64,000 nucleotides of DNA from Capsulimonas corticalis (GCF_003574315.2 NZ_AP025739.1:2542001-2606000), one strand, 5' to 3'. Positions 26,214 through 35,866 are shown, counted from the first letter of the stretch. Numbers and translations are program-made. Notes: generated by a model not told the origin, from the letters alone.

Positions 26214-26311
26214 CGATGCAATCGCGTGGATTTACACCCGGGGTTCTCGCATGGATTTTACGCTCTCATAAAGCCGCCATACCGATCCTATTCACCGAAA
26301 GCACTCTTCTC

Positions 26312-29092
26312 ATGACGCCTTCTCGCCTTCTCCGCTCCGCGCTCGCCCTTGGCTTGCTGCTGGCGCCTCTCTCCGCGCGGGCCGCCGCGCCGTCTCCCAT
26401 CGCCAGCGTCGATCCGTTCATCGGCTCCGACGGTCATGGGCATACGTTTCCCGGCGCCGTGCTTCCCTTCGGCATGGCGGTCTTAAGCCCGGACACGCGG
26501 ACGGAGACCTGGGACGGCTGTTCGGGATATCTCTACAGCGATCCCGCGATTTTGGGCTTTAGCCACACACATCTTTCGGGAACGGGCGGCGGCTGTTTGG
26601 GCGATGTGATGATCATGCCGACGGTCGGCGCCGTGCATTTCGACGCGGGCAAGCCCGGCGATGGTTATATGTCTCGTTTTTCGCACCAGCGCGAGGCGGC
26701 CCAGCCGGGATATTATCGGGTCTATTTGCAGGATCCGAAGGTGACCGCCGAACTGACCGCGACCGAGCGCTGCGGCTTCCATCGCGACACCTTTCCGGCG
26801 TCGAACGCCGCGCATTTTGTGATCGATCTGGACCATGGCATACAAAACCATGCCTCAGACAGTGAAGTTAAGATCGAGAACAGCACGACGATTTCTGGGT
26901 TTCGCAAATCGAACGGGTGGGGCGGGGATCGAATTGTCTTTTACGTGATGCAGTTTTCGAAGCCCTTCGATTCGGTCACACTGCAAAAGAGCGGTCAGAC
27001 TTTGCCTTTGGGGGCGAGCGAAGCGATGGGCGGCGTGGTCAAGGCGTCCGTGAACTATCACACGAAGGCCGGCGAGGCGATCCTGGTCAAAGTCGGGATT
27101 TCCGGGGTCAGCGTCGAGGGCGCGCGTAGGAATCTCAAGACGGAAATTCCCGCCTGGAACTTCAAAGGCGTTCGGAGCGCGGCCGCGCGGGCGTGGAGCC
27201 GCGTGCTGGACACGGCGCAGGTGACGACGCCGGATCCGCATGTGCGCCGGACGTTTTACACCAACTTCTATCTTTCGTGCATTGGCCCTTCGCTGTTCAA
27301 CGACGTGGACGGCGCGTATCGCGGCCTGGATCATCGGGTCCACACACATCCCAAATTCCAGAACTACACGGCGTTCTCGCTCTGGGACACCTACCGGGCT
27401 GAGCATCCGCTGCTGACGCTGTTGCAGCCGGCGCGCGTGGACGATATGGTCAACACGCTGCTGACCGAATACCATCAGCAGGCGTCGCGCACCACGCCGA
27501 TCTGGCCGCTCTGGGAGAACGAGACCTGGTGCATGATCGGTTATCATTCGGTTTCCGTGATGGCGGACGCCTACTTGAAGGGCTTCCGGGGCTTCGACGG
27601 TGAGGCGGCGTACCAGGCAATGCGCGATACGGCCATGCAGGACCGGAACGGACAGGACACTTATCAGACGCTGGGATATGTCGCCTCGACGCCGGGCATG
27701 CAGGCCGCGTCTAAGACGATTGAGTACGCCGTCGACGACTGGAGCATCGCGTGTATGGCGGATGCGCTCGGCCATCACGACGACGCCAAAATGTTCTATG
27801 CTCGCGCCGCGCACTATGTCAATCTTTACGACGCTGGGACAGGGTTCCTGCGCGGCCGCAAGGCGAATGGCGAGTGGCGTCCCCGATTCGACGCCATCGG
27901 TCAGATTAACGACGAGTACACCGAGGCTGACGCCTGGCAGTACGCCTTCGCTGTGCAGCAAGACGTCTCCGGCATGATCCGTATGTACGGCGGCGACGCC
28001 GCCTTTGCCAATAAATTGGACGCGCTGTTCGCGATGAGCTCGAAGACGCGCATCATTATCCCGGACATTACGGGCCTGATCGGCCAGTACGCGCAGGGCG
28101 ACGAGCAGTGCCACCACATCGCGTATCTCTACGATTACGCCGGTCAGCCTTACAAAACCCAGAAGTGGACGCGGGAGGTGATGCGCCGGGAATATCAAGA
28201 CACCCCCGCCGGCGAGTGCGGCAACGTGGATTGTGGGCAGATGGCCGCCTGGTATGTCTTCAGCGCCCTAGGCTTCTATCCCGTCAATCCCTCCAGCGGA
28301 GTCTATGCAATCGGCAGTCCTGGGGTGGACAAGGCGGTCCTGCATCTCGACGCCAAAAAGTACGGCGGCCGCACGTTCACCGTGATCGCCCAGAACAACA
28401 GTCCAAAGAACGTCTATATCCAATCGGCGATATGGAACGGAAAGCCGTACGAACGCGCCTGGATCACGCATCGCGAATTGACGGGCGGCGGCGTGCTGCG
28501 CCTTGTGATGGGCCCGAAGCCGAACACACGCTGGGGCGCCGCGCCGTCCGTACGCCCCCCGGCCACCATGCCCGCCGGATTTGTCTACCCGAAGTTTCCG
28601 GCTCCGTCGGTGGATAAAATTGCGGCGCTCACGATCCCAATCCATGTCGCCTGCGGAAGCGACGATTCTATCGGCGATTTCGTCTCCGATCCCAACATGC
28701 TGGACGGCCAGCAGAACCGAACCGACGCGGCCGTTGAGACCAGTGTTCCGAACGCTGCGCCAGTCGGCGTCTATCAGAGCGAGCGCTATGGGAACGATCT
28801 GGCGTATCAATATCGCGTCCCCAAGGGCCGCTATACGGTGCGCCTGCACTTTGCCGAAGACTTCGACAAGGAGGCCGGCCAGCGTTTGGAGAACATCGCC
28901 GTCAACGGCGCGACGGTCCGTAAGGACTTCGATATTCTCCAAAGCGCGGGCGGAACGTACAAGGCGATTGTCCTGTCGTTCGCCGGCGTTCGTCCCGGCG
29001 CCGCCGGGGCGATCTCGATCCGAGTCTGGGCGGCGTCCGGCAGCCCGGATCAAAACGCCAAGATCAATGGGATTGAGATTCTGCCGGAATAA
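26312..29092 (+). CDS. Secreted GH92 alpha-mannosidase with C-terminal malectin-like domain
   Basis: The ATG at 26312 begins a signal peptide (MTPSRLLRSALALGLLLAPLSARA), so the in-frame upstream extension through the palindromic repeat is rejected; length 926. GH92 signatures are DPFIGSDGHGHTFPGAVLPFGM, GFSHTHLSGTG, WENETWCMIGYHS, GDEQCHHIAYLYDYAGQPYKTQ (probable acid Glu) and GQMAAWYVFSALGFYPV. GH92 enzymes are calcium-dependent exo-alpha-mannosidases with inversion. Just before GQMAAW the sequence is GNVDC, where many relatives have an acidic residue at the Val. Residues about 765-926 form a malectin-like carbohydrate-binding domain (VACGSDDSIGDFVSD...YQSERYG...FAEDFDKEAGQR). The GH27 gene follows. 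Confidence 0.9.
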   Translation: MTPSRLLRSALALGLLLAPLSARAAAPSPIASVDPFIGSDGHGHTFPGAVLPFGMAVLSPDTRTETWDGCSGYLYSDPAILGFSHTHLSGTGGGCLGDVMIMPTVGAVHFDAGKPGDGYMSRFSHQREAAQPGYYRVYLQDPKVTAELTATERCGFHRDTFPASNAAHFVIDLDHGIQNHASDSEVKIENSTTISGFRKSNGWGGDRIVFYVMQFSKPFDSVTLQKSGQTLPLGASEAMGGVVKASVNYHTKAGEAILVKVGISGVSVEGARRNLKTEIPAWNFKGVRSAAARAWSRVLDTAQVTTPDPHVRRTFYTNFYLSCIGPSLFNDVDGAYRGLDHRVHTHPKFQNYTAFSLWDTYRAEHPLLTLLQPARVDDMVNTLLTEYHQQASRTTPIWPLWENETWCMIGYHSVSVMADAYLKGFRGFDGEAAYQAMRDTAMQDRNGQDTYQTLGYVASTPGMQAASKTIEYAVDDWSIACMADALGHHDDAKMFYARAAHYVNLYDAGTGFLRGRKANGEWRPRFDAIGQINDEYTEADAWQYAFAVQQDVSGMIRMYGGDAAFANKLDALFAMSSKTRIIIPDITGLIGQYAQGDEQCHHIAYLYDYAGQPYKTQKWTREVMRREYQDTPAGECGNVDCGQMAAWYVFSALGFYPVNPSSGVYAIGSPGVDKAVLHLDAKKYGGRTFTVIAQNNSPKNVYIQSAIWNGKPYERAWITHRELTGGGVLRLVMGPKPNTRWGAAPSVRPPATMPAGFVYPKFPAPSVDKIAALTIPIHVACGSDDSIGDFVSDPNMLDGQQNRTDAAVETSVPNAAPVGVYQSERYGNDLAYQYRVPKGRYTVRLHFAEDFDKEAGQRLENIAVNGATVRKDFDILQSAGGTYKAIVLSFAGVRPGAAGAISIRVWAASGSPDQNAKINGIEILPE

Positions 29093-29097
29093 CGTGC

Positions 29098-29126
29098 TTG
29101 ACACCCTTGCGGCGGAGTGATAGAAT
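29098..29126 (+). promoter_or_regulatory. Promoter of the GH27 gene, probably giving a leaderless mRNA
   Basis: TTGACA (29098-29103), 17 bases, TAGAAT (29121-29126) with an extended TGA before it. Transcription would begin near 29133, two bases before the ATG at 29135. Confidence 0.65.
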
Positions 29127-29134
29127 GGGTGACG

Positions 29135-31399
29135 ATGAATGTAACCGCTTTCATAAGCGCCCTCAGGAGTTCGACGTTGCGTGTTTTAAGTCTTGCTTTA
29201 TTGCTTTCCTCGCTGGCGGTTTGCGGCTGCTGCGGTAATCTGTCCGCCGCGCCCAAGCCGCCCTTGGCGGCCATTCATAGTGGCGGCGACGCGCTGGCGC
29301 GCGCTCCCTATATGGGATGGACGACCTGGAACCTCCAAGACGTTCATCTCCCCCAGTATAACAATAAGCACTGGCTGAACGCGACGAATGTCCGCGCGCA
29401 GGCGGATCTCATGCATCGTCTTTTGCAGCCGCACGGCTACGACTATGTCAATATCGACTCCGGATGGGCGGGGCCGTACGACATGTATGGCCGTCCGCTG
29501 CCCGATCTGAAAAAGTTTCCCGGCGGAATCGCCGCGCTGGCGCGCGACTTTCACAAGCGCGGTCAGAAGATCGGAATCTACTGGATCCCCGGCGTGCAGC
29601 GGAGCGTTTACGAAAACAATCCACCCATCTACGGCACGAAGTATCATGTGCGCGACATCGTCGCGCAGCCGCCCGTGGCCGGGAACGCCTTTGGCGACTG
29701 GCACATGAAGATCGACTTTCACAAGCCGGGCGCCCAGGAGTTTATCGACTCCATCACGCGTCTGTTCGCGTCGTGGGGGATCGATTATCTCAAGCTCGAC
29801 GGGGTGGGTCCGGGATCGGACTCAGAGGTGGACAGCCGCGACGATGTCCGGGCGTATTCCGAAGGGCTGCGCAAAACGGGGCGCCCAATCTGGCTGGAGG
29901 TCTCCTGGCGGCTGGATCACCAGCACGCCGCCTTCTGGCAAAAGTACGCTCAGGGCCGCCGCATCAACGACGATATCGACAGCCTGACGCCCAAGATTAC
30001 CGGCTGGAGCCAGATCATGAAACGCTTCCAGGAAGCGCCGCTCTGGAGTGAGGACGCCGGACCGGGCAAGGGCTGGAATGACTTCGACTCGCTCCCGATC
30101 GGCAACGGATCGATGGACGGGCTGACCGAGAGCGAGCGCCGGTTAGTCATGACCTTCTGGGCGATCAACTGCGCGCCGCTGTATAACGGCGACGATCTTT
30201 CCAAGCTCGATTCGTTTGGCCTGAAGCTGCTGACAAACGATGAAGTGATCGCCCTCGATCAAGCCGCGCATCCCGCCGTCCCTATGGTGGGGGGCGCCCA
30301 TCAAGTGTGGCGCGCGGACAACGGCGACGGCTCCTATACCGTCGCTCTCCTCAATCTGGGCGCCGAACCCGCCACCGTCGCCGCCGACTGGAGTTTCCTG
30401 GGCCTCGCCAGCGTCCAGCCCGTGCGCGATCTCTGGAGCTACACAGATCTTGGCCCCCAGCGCAACAAATTCCAGGCGATGCTCCCGCCGCACTCCGCGC
30501 GCCTGATCCGTGTTGGTCGCCCGAGCGCCGTGTCTCAGCGCACGCCGCTGGCGATCTCGGGCCTCAAGGCGTCCAGCCGGTACGGCGGCGTCCAACTGTC
30601 CTGGAACGCGTCTGCCAGCGCGTCGCGCTATATCGTCCGCCGGTCCCGCTCCGCGCATTCCGGCTTCCAGGTTTTGAACGCGCGGGTTACTCAGACGGGG
30701 TATCTCGATCGCCCCGCCGCCGACAGCGCGCCTTACTACTATCAAATTGCGGCGGCGAACGGCGCCGGCGCGAGCGCAATGTCCCAGCCCGTGGGGGCCG
30801 CGCCGGCGCGCGAGGAGCACGACCGCGTGATCAGCATCGACTTTACGGGCGACGCCATCGCGATGGATCAGGACGAGGTCGCGGGCGTCGTCCCGGCGAT
30901 GCACTGGAACACCGCCCCCTGCCGCTACGGCGGTCTTCCCCTGGTGGACTCGGCCGGCTACTCCAGCGGCGCCTGGGTCCAATACGACGCTGGCGGCACC
31001 TTCGCCACGCCCATCCCCGACACGGCGGGCGGCAACCGGATGATGCGCGGCTACCTGGAGACCTACGGCCACGACACCACGAAGATCACCGTCTCCCTGC
31101 TGCCGCCGCTGCTGGCGAAGTACGGCTACGATGTCTACGTCTACTGCGACGGCGGCAACATCGCCGCCACCCGCACCGGCAAGTTCACCATCGGCGATCA
31201 AAGCGTTGAAGTCACCGACAACGCCGGCTCATTCTACAGCGGCGCCTACGCCCCCGCCTCCGCATCCGGCGCCAACTACGTCAAGTTCAGCGTCGCCAAA
31301 GGCGACACGTTCACCCTGCTCGCGACGCCCGTCTCCTCAACCGACGAGAACCTGCGCGCCCCGATCAACGGCATCCAGATCGTGCCGCACGCACGATAA
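29135..31399 (+). CDS. Secreted GH27-type alpha-galactosidase with FN3 and C-terminal NPCBM-like region
   Basis: A 754-residue protein from ATG 29135 (a GTG at 29129 is an alternative). The leader has a hydrophobic core and possible lipobox LAVC. The barrel shows APYMGWTTWN, YVNIDSGWAGPYD, DYLKLDGVG with nucleophile Asp222, and INDDID with acid/base Asp279/280, all as in GH27. A beta-sandwich tail ends the catalytic unit, then a fibronectin type III domain (about residues 475-560) and a last beta domain (about 570-754) that I cannot place with certainty. It removes alpha-galactosyl ends. It follows GH92 by 42 bases but has its own promoter. Confidence 0.85.
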   Translation: MNVTAFISALRSSTLRVLSLALLLSSLAVCGCCGNLSAAPKPPLAAIHSGGDALARAPYMGWTTWNLQDVHLPQYNNKHWLNATNVRAQADLMHRLLQPHGYDYVNIDSGWAGPYDMYGRPLPDLKKFPGGIAALARDFHKRGQKIGIYWIPGVQRSVYENNPPIYGTKYHVRDIVAQPPVAGNAFGDWHMKIDFHKPGAQEFIDSITRLFASWGIDYLKLDGVGPGSDSEVDSRDDVRAYSEGLRKTGRPIWLEVSWRLDHQHAAFWQKYAQGRRINDDIDSLTPKITGWSQIMKRFQEAPLWSEDAGPGKGWNDFDSLPIGNGSMDGLTESERRLVMTFWAINCAPLYNGDDLSKLDSFGLKLLTNDEVIALDQAAHPAVPMVGGAHQVWRADNGDGSYTVALLNLGAEPATVAADWSFLGLASVQPVRDLWSYTDLGPQRNKFQAMLPPHSARLIRVGRPSAVSQRTPLAISGLKASSRYGGVQLSWNASASASRYIVRRSRSAHSGFQVLNARVTQTGYLDRPAADSAPYYYQIAAANGAGASAMSQPVGAAPAREEHDRVISIDFTGDAIAMDQDEVAGVVPAMHWNTAPCRYGGLPLVDSAGYSSGAWVQYDAGGTFATPIPDTAGGNRMMRGYLETYGHDTTKITVSLLPPLLAKYGYDVYVYCDGGNIAATRTGKFTIGDQSVEVTDNAGSFYSGAYAPASASGANYVKFSVAKGDTFTLLATPVSSTDENLRAPINGIQIVPHAR

Positions 31400-31415
31400 A
31401 CGATCTATTGATCTC

Positions 31416-31460
31416 AAAAAATCGCCGTCTGACGTACAATATGTCAGACGGCGATTTTTT
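31416..31460. terminator. Strong bidirectional-type terminator
   Basis: An 18-bp perfect stem (31416-31433 with 31443-31460) with a 9-base loop; the arms end in A6 and T7, so the hairpin closes with A-T pairs and a T-run. It ends the GH27 transcript; DUF1152 begins 15 bases later. Confidence 0.9.
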
Positions 31461-31474
31461 TCCGAGGCGCGCAC

Positions 31475-32428
31475 ATGTCAATTCTGCAGATCCCGATTTT
31501 CAAAACTTTGGACGGCGCGCACAACATCCTGCTCGCCGGGGCCGGCGGCGGCTTCGATATCTACACGGGCCTGCCGCTCTACTTTGCCCTGCGCGCCGCC
31601 GGCAAGCAGGTCCATCTCGCCAATCTGTCGTTTGCGACGATCTATGCGTCGACCGGTCGGCGCATCGGCCCGGCGGTCGTGGAGGTGACGGGAACGACAG
31701 AGGGACCGGAGCAGTACTTTCCAGAGATGTATCTGGCGCAGTGGCTTGCGTCGCAGAACATTTTCGAGCCGATTTATTGTATTGACCGAACGGGCGCGAA
31801 GCCGACGGCGGACGCATATCAATTCCTTGCCGAGCGCTTGCAGCCGGATGCGGTGATTCTGATCGACGGGGGCACGGACAGCCTGATGCGCGGCGATGAG
31901 CCGATGCTGGGAACGCCTCAGGAAGACATCGCCAGCATCGCCGCCGTCGACGCCCTGGACATTCCCACCAAGCTATTGCTCTGCCTCGGATTCGGCGTGG
32001 ATACTTTTCACGGCGTCTGCCATCACTATTTTCTGGAAGCCGTCGCGGACATCACCCGCGCCGGAGGTTTTCTGGGCGCTTGGTCGCTGACGCCGGATAT
32101 GCCCGAAATCGCGCTCTACCAAAAGGCGTTCGATTACGTCGCGCACAAGATGCGCAGCCATCCCAGCATCGTCTCCGGCTCCATTCTCTCCGCGATCGAA
32201 GGCCGGTTTGGCGATTTCCATTCCACGGTCCGCACCGAAGGCAGTCATCTTTACATCAATCCATTGATGACCCTGTACTGGGCGTTTGAGCTGGACGCCG
32301 TCGCCCGCCGCAATCTTTATCTGGACCAGGTCCGCGAGACACAGACGTATCGCGATCTCTCCCTGGCGATTGAAATCTATCGCCAGGGGTTGCCTGACCA
32401 TCTTCCATGGATCGACTTACCGATGTGA
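31475..32428 (+). CDS. DUF1152 domain protein
   Basis: A 317-residue protein matching DUF1152: an N-terminal nucleotide-binding-like loop LLAGAGGGFDIYTGLPLYFAL, then VILIDGGTDSLMRGDE and GVDTFHGVCHHYFLEAVADI. The first motif resembles a Rossmann-like GxGGGxD. The family is widespread but not characterised. GAGG lies 8 bases before the ATG. It directly follows the terminator and converges on the VOC gene. Confidence 0.8.
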   Translation: MSILQIPIFKTLDGAHNILLAGAGGGFDIYTGLPLYFALRAAGKQVHLANLSFATIYASTGRRIGPAVVEVTGTTEGPEQYFPEMYLAQWLASQNIFEPIYCIDRTGAKPTADAYQFLAERLQPDAVILIDGGTDSLMRGDEPMLGTPQEDIASIAAVDALDIPTKLLLCLGFGVDTFHGVCHHYFLEAVADITRAGGFLGAWSLTPDMPEIALYQKAFDYVAHKMRSHPSIVSGSILSAIEGRFGDFHSTVRTEGSHLYINPLMTLYWAFELDAVARRNLYLDQVRETQTYRDLSLAIEIYRQGLPDHLPWIDLPM

Positions 32429-32453
32429 TGGGTATTGAACAAGCGCTGAGGGA

Positions 32454-32924
32454 TTATCCCGCGTACGCTTGCTGGAGGCCGGCGATGTCGAGCTTTTTCA
32501 TTTGCAGCATCGCCTTCATGACCCGGCCGGATTTTTCGGGGTCTGGATCCGACAGCAGTTCGCCGAGGATGGAGGGCACGATCTGCCAGGAAAGGCCGTA
32601 TTTGTCGGTGAGCCAGCCGCATTGGACTTCTTGGCCGCCTTCGGAAAGCTTGGCCCAGAGCGTATCGACTTCTTCCTGGGTTTTGCAGTCCACGGAGAGC
32701 GAGATGGCGGGGGTGAACTTGTAGTGCGGGCCGCCGTTGAGCGCCTGGAACTCGACGCCGTCCAGTATGAAGGACATGACCATCACCTGTCCCGCCGGTC
32801 CCGGTCCGTCCTCGCCGTATCGCGAGAGGCTGAGGATTTTGGAGTTCTGGAAGAGGGAAATATAGAGATTGACGGCTTCCTCGGCCTGATCGTCGAACCA
32901 TAAGAATGTCTTGATCTTTTGCAT
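32454..32924 (-). CDS. VOC-superfamily PhnB-like protein
   Basis: A 156-residue protein of the vicinal-oxygen-chelate fold, PhnB/3-demethylubiquinone methyltransferase-like group: IKTFLWFDDQAEEAVNLYISLFQNSKI, MVMSFILDGVEFQALNGG, FTPAISLSVDCKTQEEVDTLW and GWLTDKYGLSWQIVP. Metal ligands are not all obvious. These small proteins are often annotated as glyoxalase-like but most lack a known substrate. The DinB-family gene lies just upstream on the same strand. Confidence 0.85.
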   Translation of the reverse strand: MQKIKTFLWFDDQAEEAVNLYISLFQNSKILSLSRYGEDGPGPAGQVMVMSFILDGVEFQALNGGPHYKFTPAISLSVDCKTQEEVDTLWAKLSEGGQEVQCGWLTDKYGLSWQIVPSILGELLSDPDPEKSGRVMKAMLQMKKLDIAGLQQAYAG

Positions 32925-32954
32925 GTTGTCGGCTCCTGGCGGGTTGGCGTGGTC

Positions 32955-33458
32955 TTAATGGTGATCCTGGATGTCGCCCCAAATGGTTTGCAGATAGTCA
33001 ATCTGGCGGGCGTGGCCGGAGATATGCTCGGCGGGAAAGGTGACCGCAAAGGCGTAGGGGAACTCGCCAAACGCCGTCCAGATCGTGCTTCCCAGGATCT
33101 CGGGCGTCGCCTGCTCCAGCGCGGCGAGGAGCGATTTGGAAGAGGCGTCAATGCTTTGAATGGCCTCTTCGCGCGTGCAGCCTTTGGCGTCCCGTTCACG
33201 GATTTGGGCGGCGGCTTCCGCCGCCGTGGGCGCGAGCGGCCAGGGCTCGCCGCGCAGCAGCCCGGCGAAGGTGGCGGTGGCGGAGCCGCAGTGCGCGGCG
33301 ATCTGCAGCGGTGTGCGCGCGCTGGGCGACGGGGACCAGTTCAGTTTGTCGTCGGGGACAAAGGAGAAGGTGGTCAGTAGCTGATCGCGCGCGGCCGCGA
33401 CGTTCTGCTTCGCGCGGTCGATCAGTTCTTGGCCGGGGCCTGTGAGTGTCTGTGTCAT
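32955..33458 (-). CDS. DinB-family protein
   Basis: A 167-residue four-helix protein of the DinB/DUF664 group. The helices start ELIDRAKQNVAAARDQLLTTFSFVPDDKLNWSP, and metal-ligand-like His residues occur in LQIAAHCGSATATF and PAEHISGHARQIDYL, the usual three-His pattern. Family members include thiol-dependent transferases; the activity here is unknown. It forms a probable two-gene unit with the VOC gene 30 bases downstream. Confidence 0.8.
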   Translation of the reverse strand: MTQTLTGPGQELIDRAKQNVAAARDQLLTTFSFVPDDKLNWSPSPSARTPLQIAAHCGSATATFAGLLRGEPWPLAPTAAEAAAQIRERDAKGCTREEAIQSIDASSKSLLAALEQATPEILGSTIWTAFGEFPYAFAVTFPAEHISGHARQIDYLQTIWGDIQDHH

Positions 33459-33659
33459 CGTGAGGTTCTCCTTGTATCGTGATTTGCGGAGCGGCTTTGG
33501 CGGCCGCGTTTTCGTTACTCATGAGTTAGTCGCCGGGAGAATGAGGGAATCGACACCATGCGCCGGCGGCGGCAAAAAACTTTTCGTGACGCGCGGCGAC
33601 GTCCAATATGATAAAATCAATGTGTCGTCGCTGTGTACGGCAGTCGGATCGCCTCACTT

Positions 33660-33947
33660 ATGATATTATGCGTTGCTTTTGTAGCCTTCGTCTCCTTTCT
33701 GCTGCTCATTGCCCCCATGCGCCAACTCGGCGCTTATTTCCAGCGTGAAGACAAGCGCCTTGGGGGCGATGACGCCAAACCCCGCCTTGAGCCGTGCGGC
33801 GCGCTGCGGCGTTTGAAGACCTTCGGCGCTTTACTCCGGGATGAAAATCACCCTCAGCATCGGCCCGTGGTGCAGATCGCGCTCCTTTCTTCCGTGGTCT
33901 TCCTCTCTGTTTTGATGATGGCCTGGATCGCGGCGCGGCTGCGATAG
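33660..33947 (+). CDS. Small two-helix membrane protein
   Basis: A 95-residue protein from ATG 33660, with a hydrophobic helix at each end (MILCVAFVAFVSFLLLIAP and VVQIALLSSVVFLSVLMMAW) and a basic hydrophilic middle of about 45 residues. No family is recognised. An extended -10 TGATAAAAT lies at 33609-33617. It could be a hairpin-like membrane protein with both termini on the same side. Its reality rests on the clean start/stop and membrane pattern. Confidence 0.55.
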   Translation: MILCVAFVAFVSFLLLIAPMRQLGAYFQREDKRLGGDDAKPRLEPCGALRRLKTFGALLRDENHPQHRPVVQIALLSSVVFLSVLMMAWIAARLR

Positions 33948-34002
33948 AGCCAGGCGCCGCCGCCATGGGCGAAAGGCGCTTTTTGCGGCCTTGCCGGGCG
34001 TG

Positions 34003-34032
34003 TTGCGTTCCCTCCGCGCAGTGTGATAGAAT
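34003..34032 (+). promoter_or_regulatory. Promoter of the MutL-like gene
   Basis: TTGCGT (34003-34008), 18 bases, TAGAAT (34027-34032) within the 13-mer GTGATAGAATGGG, which also occurs at the GH27 promoter. The ATG at 34031 overlaps this -10, so the later TTG is the start. Confidence 0.55.
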
Positions 34033-34063
34033 GGGGCTATCTTCAGATCGTGGAGCGAATCCT

Positions 34064-35866
34064 TTGACCAACACCAGCAACGTGCGGACCATTCTCGCTA
34101 CCGACTGCGGCAGCACGACCACCAAGGCGATTCTCATTGAAAAGCAGGGCGACGAGTATCGGCTGACGACGCGCGGGGAGGCGCCGACCACGGTGGAGGC
34201 GCCGTTCGACGATGTCACCATCGGCGTGTCGAACGCGGCGCGCGAGGTTGAGGAGCTGTCGGGGCGTAAGATCCTCGACGACAACGGGCAGGTCATCACG
34301 CCGGCGGCTGCCGACGGAAGCGGGGTGGATCTGTACCTGAGCACCTCCTCGGCGGGCGGCGGCTTGCAGATGACCGTGGCGGGCGTGGTCAAGTCGATGA
34401 GCGCGGAGAGCGCCGAGCGGGCGGCGCTGGGCGCGGGCGCGATCATCATGGACGTGATCGCGGTGGACGATGGCCGCAAAGATTACCAGAAGGTCGAGCG
34501 CATCCGCGCGCTGCGCCCGGACATGATCCTGATGTCGGGCGGCACGGACGGCGGCACGGTGACGCATCTGACCGAAATGGCCGAGATGCTGCGTTCGGCG
34601 GACCCAAAGCCGCGTCTGGGCATTGGCCTCAAACTGCCGGTCATCTACGCTGGAAATATCGAAGCGCGCAAATCCGTCGAGGACATCGCCGGCGACATCG
34701 TCGATATCCGCGAAGTGCCGAACCTGCGCCCGACTCTGGACCGAGAAAACTTAGGCCCCGCGCGCGAGGCGATCCACGATCTCTTCCTCGAACATGTCAT
34801 GCAGCAGGCGCCCGGGTACGCGAAGCTCACCACCTGGACCAGCGCAGGCATTATGTCCACGCCGAATGCGGTCGGCAAGATCATGGAAACGATCGCGCGA
34901 GAGCGCAAGATCGATGTGCTGGGCGTCGATATCGGCGGCGCCACCACCGACGTCTTCTCCGTCTTCGGCGGCGTCTTCAACCGCACCGTCTCCGCCAACC
35001 TCGGCATGTCCTACTCCATCTGCAATGTGCTGACGGAGGCGGGGATCGCCAACATCGCGCGCTGGATCCCGTTTATGGCCGACGACGCTTATCTGCGCAA
35101 CCAACTCCGCAATAAGATGATCCGGCCGACGACCATTCCGCAGACCCTGCGCGACCTTCAGATCGAACAAGCCGTCGCCCGGGAAGCGCTGCGCCTGGCC
35201 TTCGAGCACCACAAGTCGCTGGCGCGCGGCCTCAAAGGCGTGCAGACCAAGGCCGGCGTCGAATTCGAGCGCGAAGCGACGGGTAAGACGCTCGTCAATA
35301 TGATTAAGCTGGACATGATCATCGGCAGCGGCGGTGTCCTCTCCCACGCCCCCGAGCGCGCGCAGAGCGCCCTGATGATGCTCGACGCCTACCAGCCCGA
35401 AGGCGTCACCATGCTCGCCGTCGACTCCATCTTTATGATGCCCCAGCTCGGCGTCCTTTCCACGATCCTTCCCGAAGCCGCCACCCAGGTCTTCGAGCGC
35501 GACTGTCTGATCAAGCTCGGCCACGTCGTCGCCCCCATCGGAACGGCCAAGGACGGCGAACCCTGCCTGACCGTCGCCTTCAAAGGCTCCACCACGGAAA
35601 TTGTCCCCTTCGGCCAGCTGCGCCTGATCCATCTCAAGGAAGATCAGACCCAGGAAGCCACCATCACCCCCGCGCGCGGCTTTGACGTCGGGGCCGGCAA
35701 GGGCAAACCCATCACCGTCACCCTCGAAGGCGGCGTCGTCGGCCTCATTCTCGACACCCGAGGCCGCCCGGTCGTCATCCCCAGCGAACCCACCCAGCGC
35801 GTCGCCAAACTCCAAGAATGGCTCCGCGTCCTCGGCCTCGCCGTGCATACGAGCGCGCCGGAGTAG
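34064..35866 (+). CDS. MutL-like (glutamate mutase-associated) ASKHA ATPase
   Basis: The start is TTG 34064 with TGGAG 8 bases upstream; the 600-residue product fits the glutamate mutase MutL family. It has the actin/Hsp70-type ATPase motifs: phosphate 1 ILATDCGSTTTKAILIE and phosphate 2 LGVDIGGATTDVFSVFGG, plus GIMSTPNAVGKIMETIA and VLSHAPERAQSALMMLDA. In clostridia mutL sits between the two subunit genes of adenosylcobalamin-dependent glutamate mutase and may reactivate the enzyme. No mutase gene is in this window, so either it is encoded elsewhere or this protein serves another B12 enzyme. Confidence 0.88.
   Translation: MTNTSNVRTILATDCGSTTTKAILIEKQGDEYRLTTRGEAPTTVEAPFDDVTIGVSNAAREVEELSGRKILDDNGQVITPAAADGSGVDLYLSTSSAGGGLQMTVAGVVKSMSAESAERAALGAGAIIMDVIAVDDGRKDYQKVERIRALRPDMILMSGGTDGGTVTHLTEMAEMLRSADPKPRLGIGLKLPVIYAGNIEARKSVEDIAGDIVDIREVPNLRPTLDRENLGPAREAIHDLFLEHVMQQAPGYAKLTTWTSAGIMSTPNAVGKIMETIARERKIDVLGVDIGGATTDVFSVFGGVFNRTVSANLGMSYSICNVLTEAGIANIARWIPFMADDAYLRNQLRNKMIRPTTIPQTLRDLQIEQAVAREALRLAFEHHKSLARGLKGVQTKAGVEFEREATGKTLVNMIKLDMIIGSGGVLSHAPERAQSALMMLDAYQPEGVTMLAVDSIFMMPQLGVLSTILPEAATQVFERDCLIKLGHVVAPIGTAKDGEPCLTVAFKGSTTEIVPFGQLRLIHLKEDQTQEATITPARGFDVGAGKGKPITVTLEGGVVGLILDTRGRPVVIPSEPTQRVAKLQEWLRVLGLAVHTSAPE

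Noticed and set aside
26081-26311. Upstream extension of GH92 through the palindromic repeat
   Set aside because: The extension has no signal peptide and is composed of repeat DNA; the ATG at 26312 opens a proper signal peptide.
34751-35848. 365-codon open frame antisense to the MutL-like gene
   Set aside because: Asp/Gly/His-rich, without domains; shadow of the real gene.
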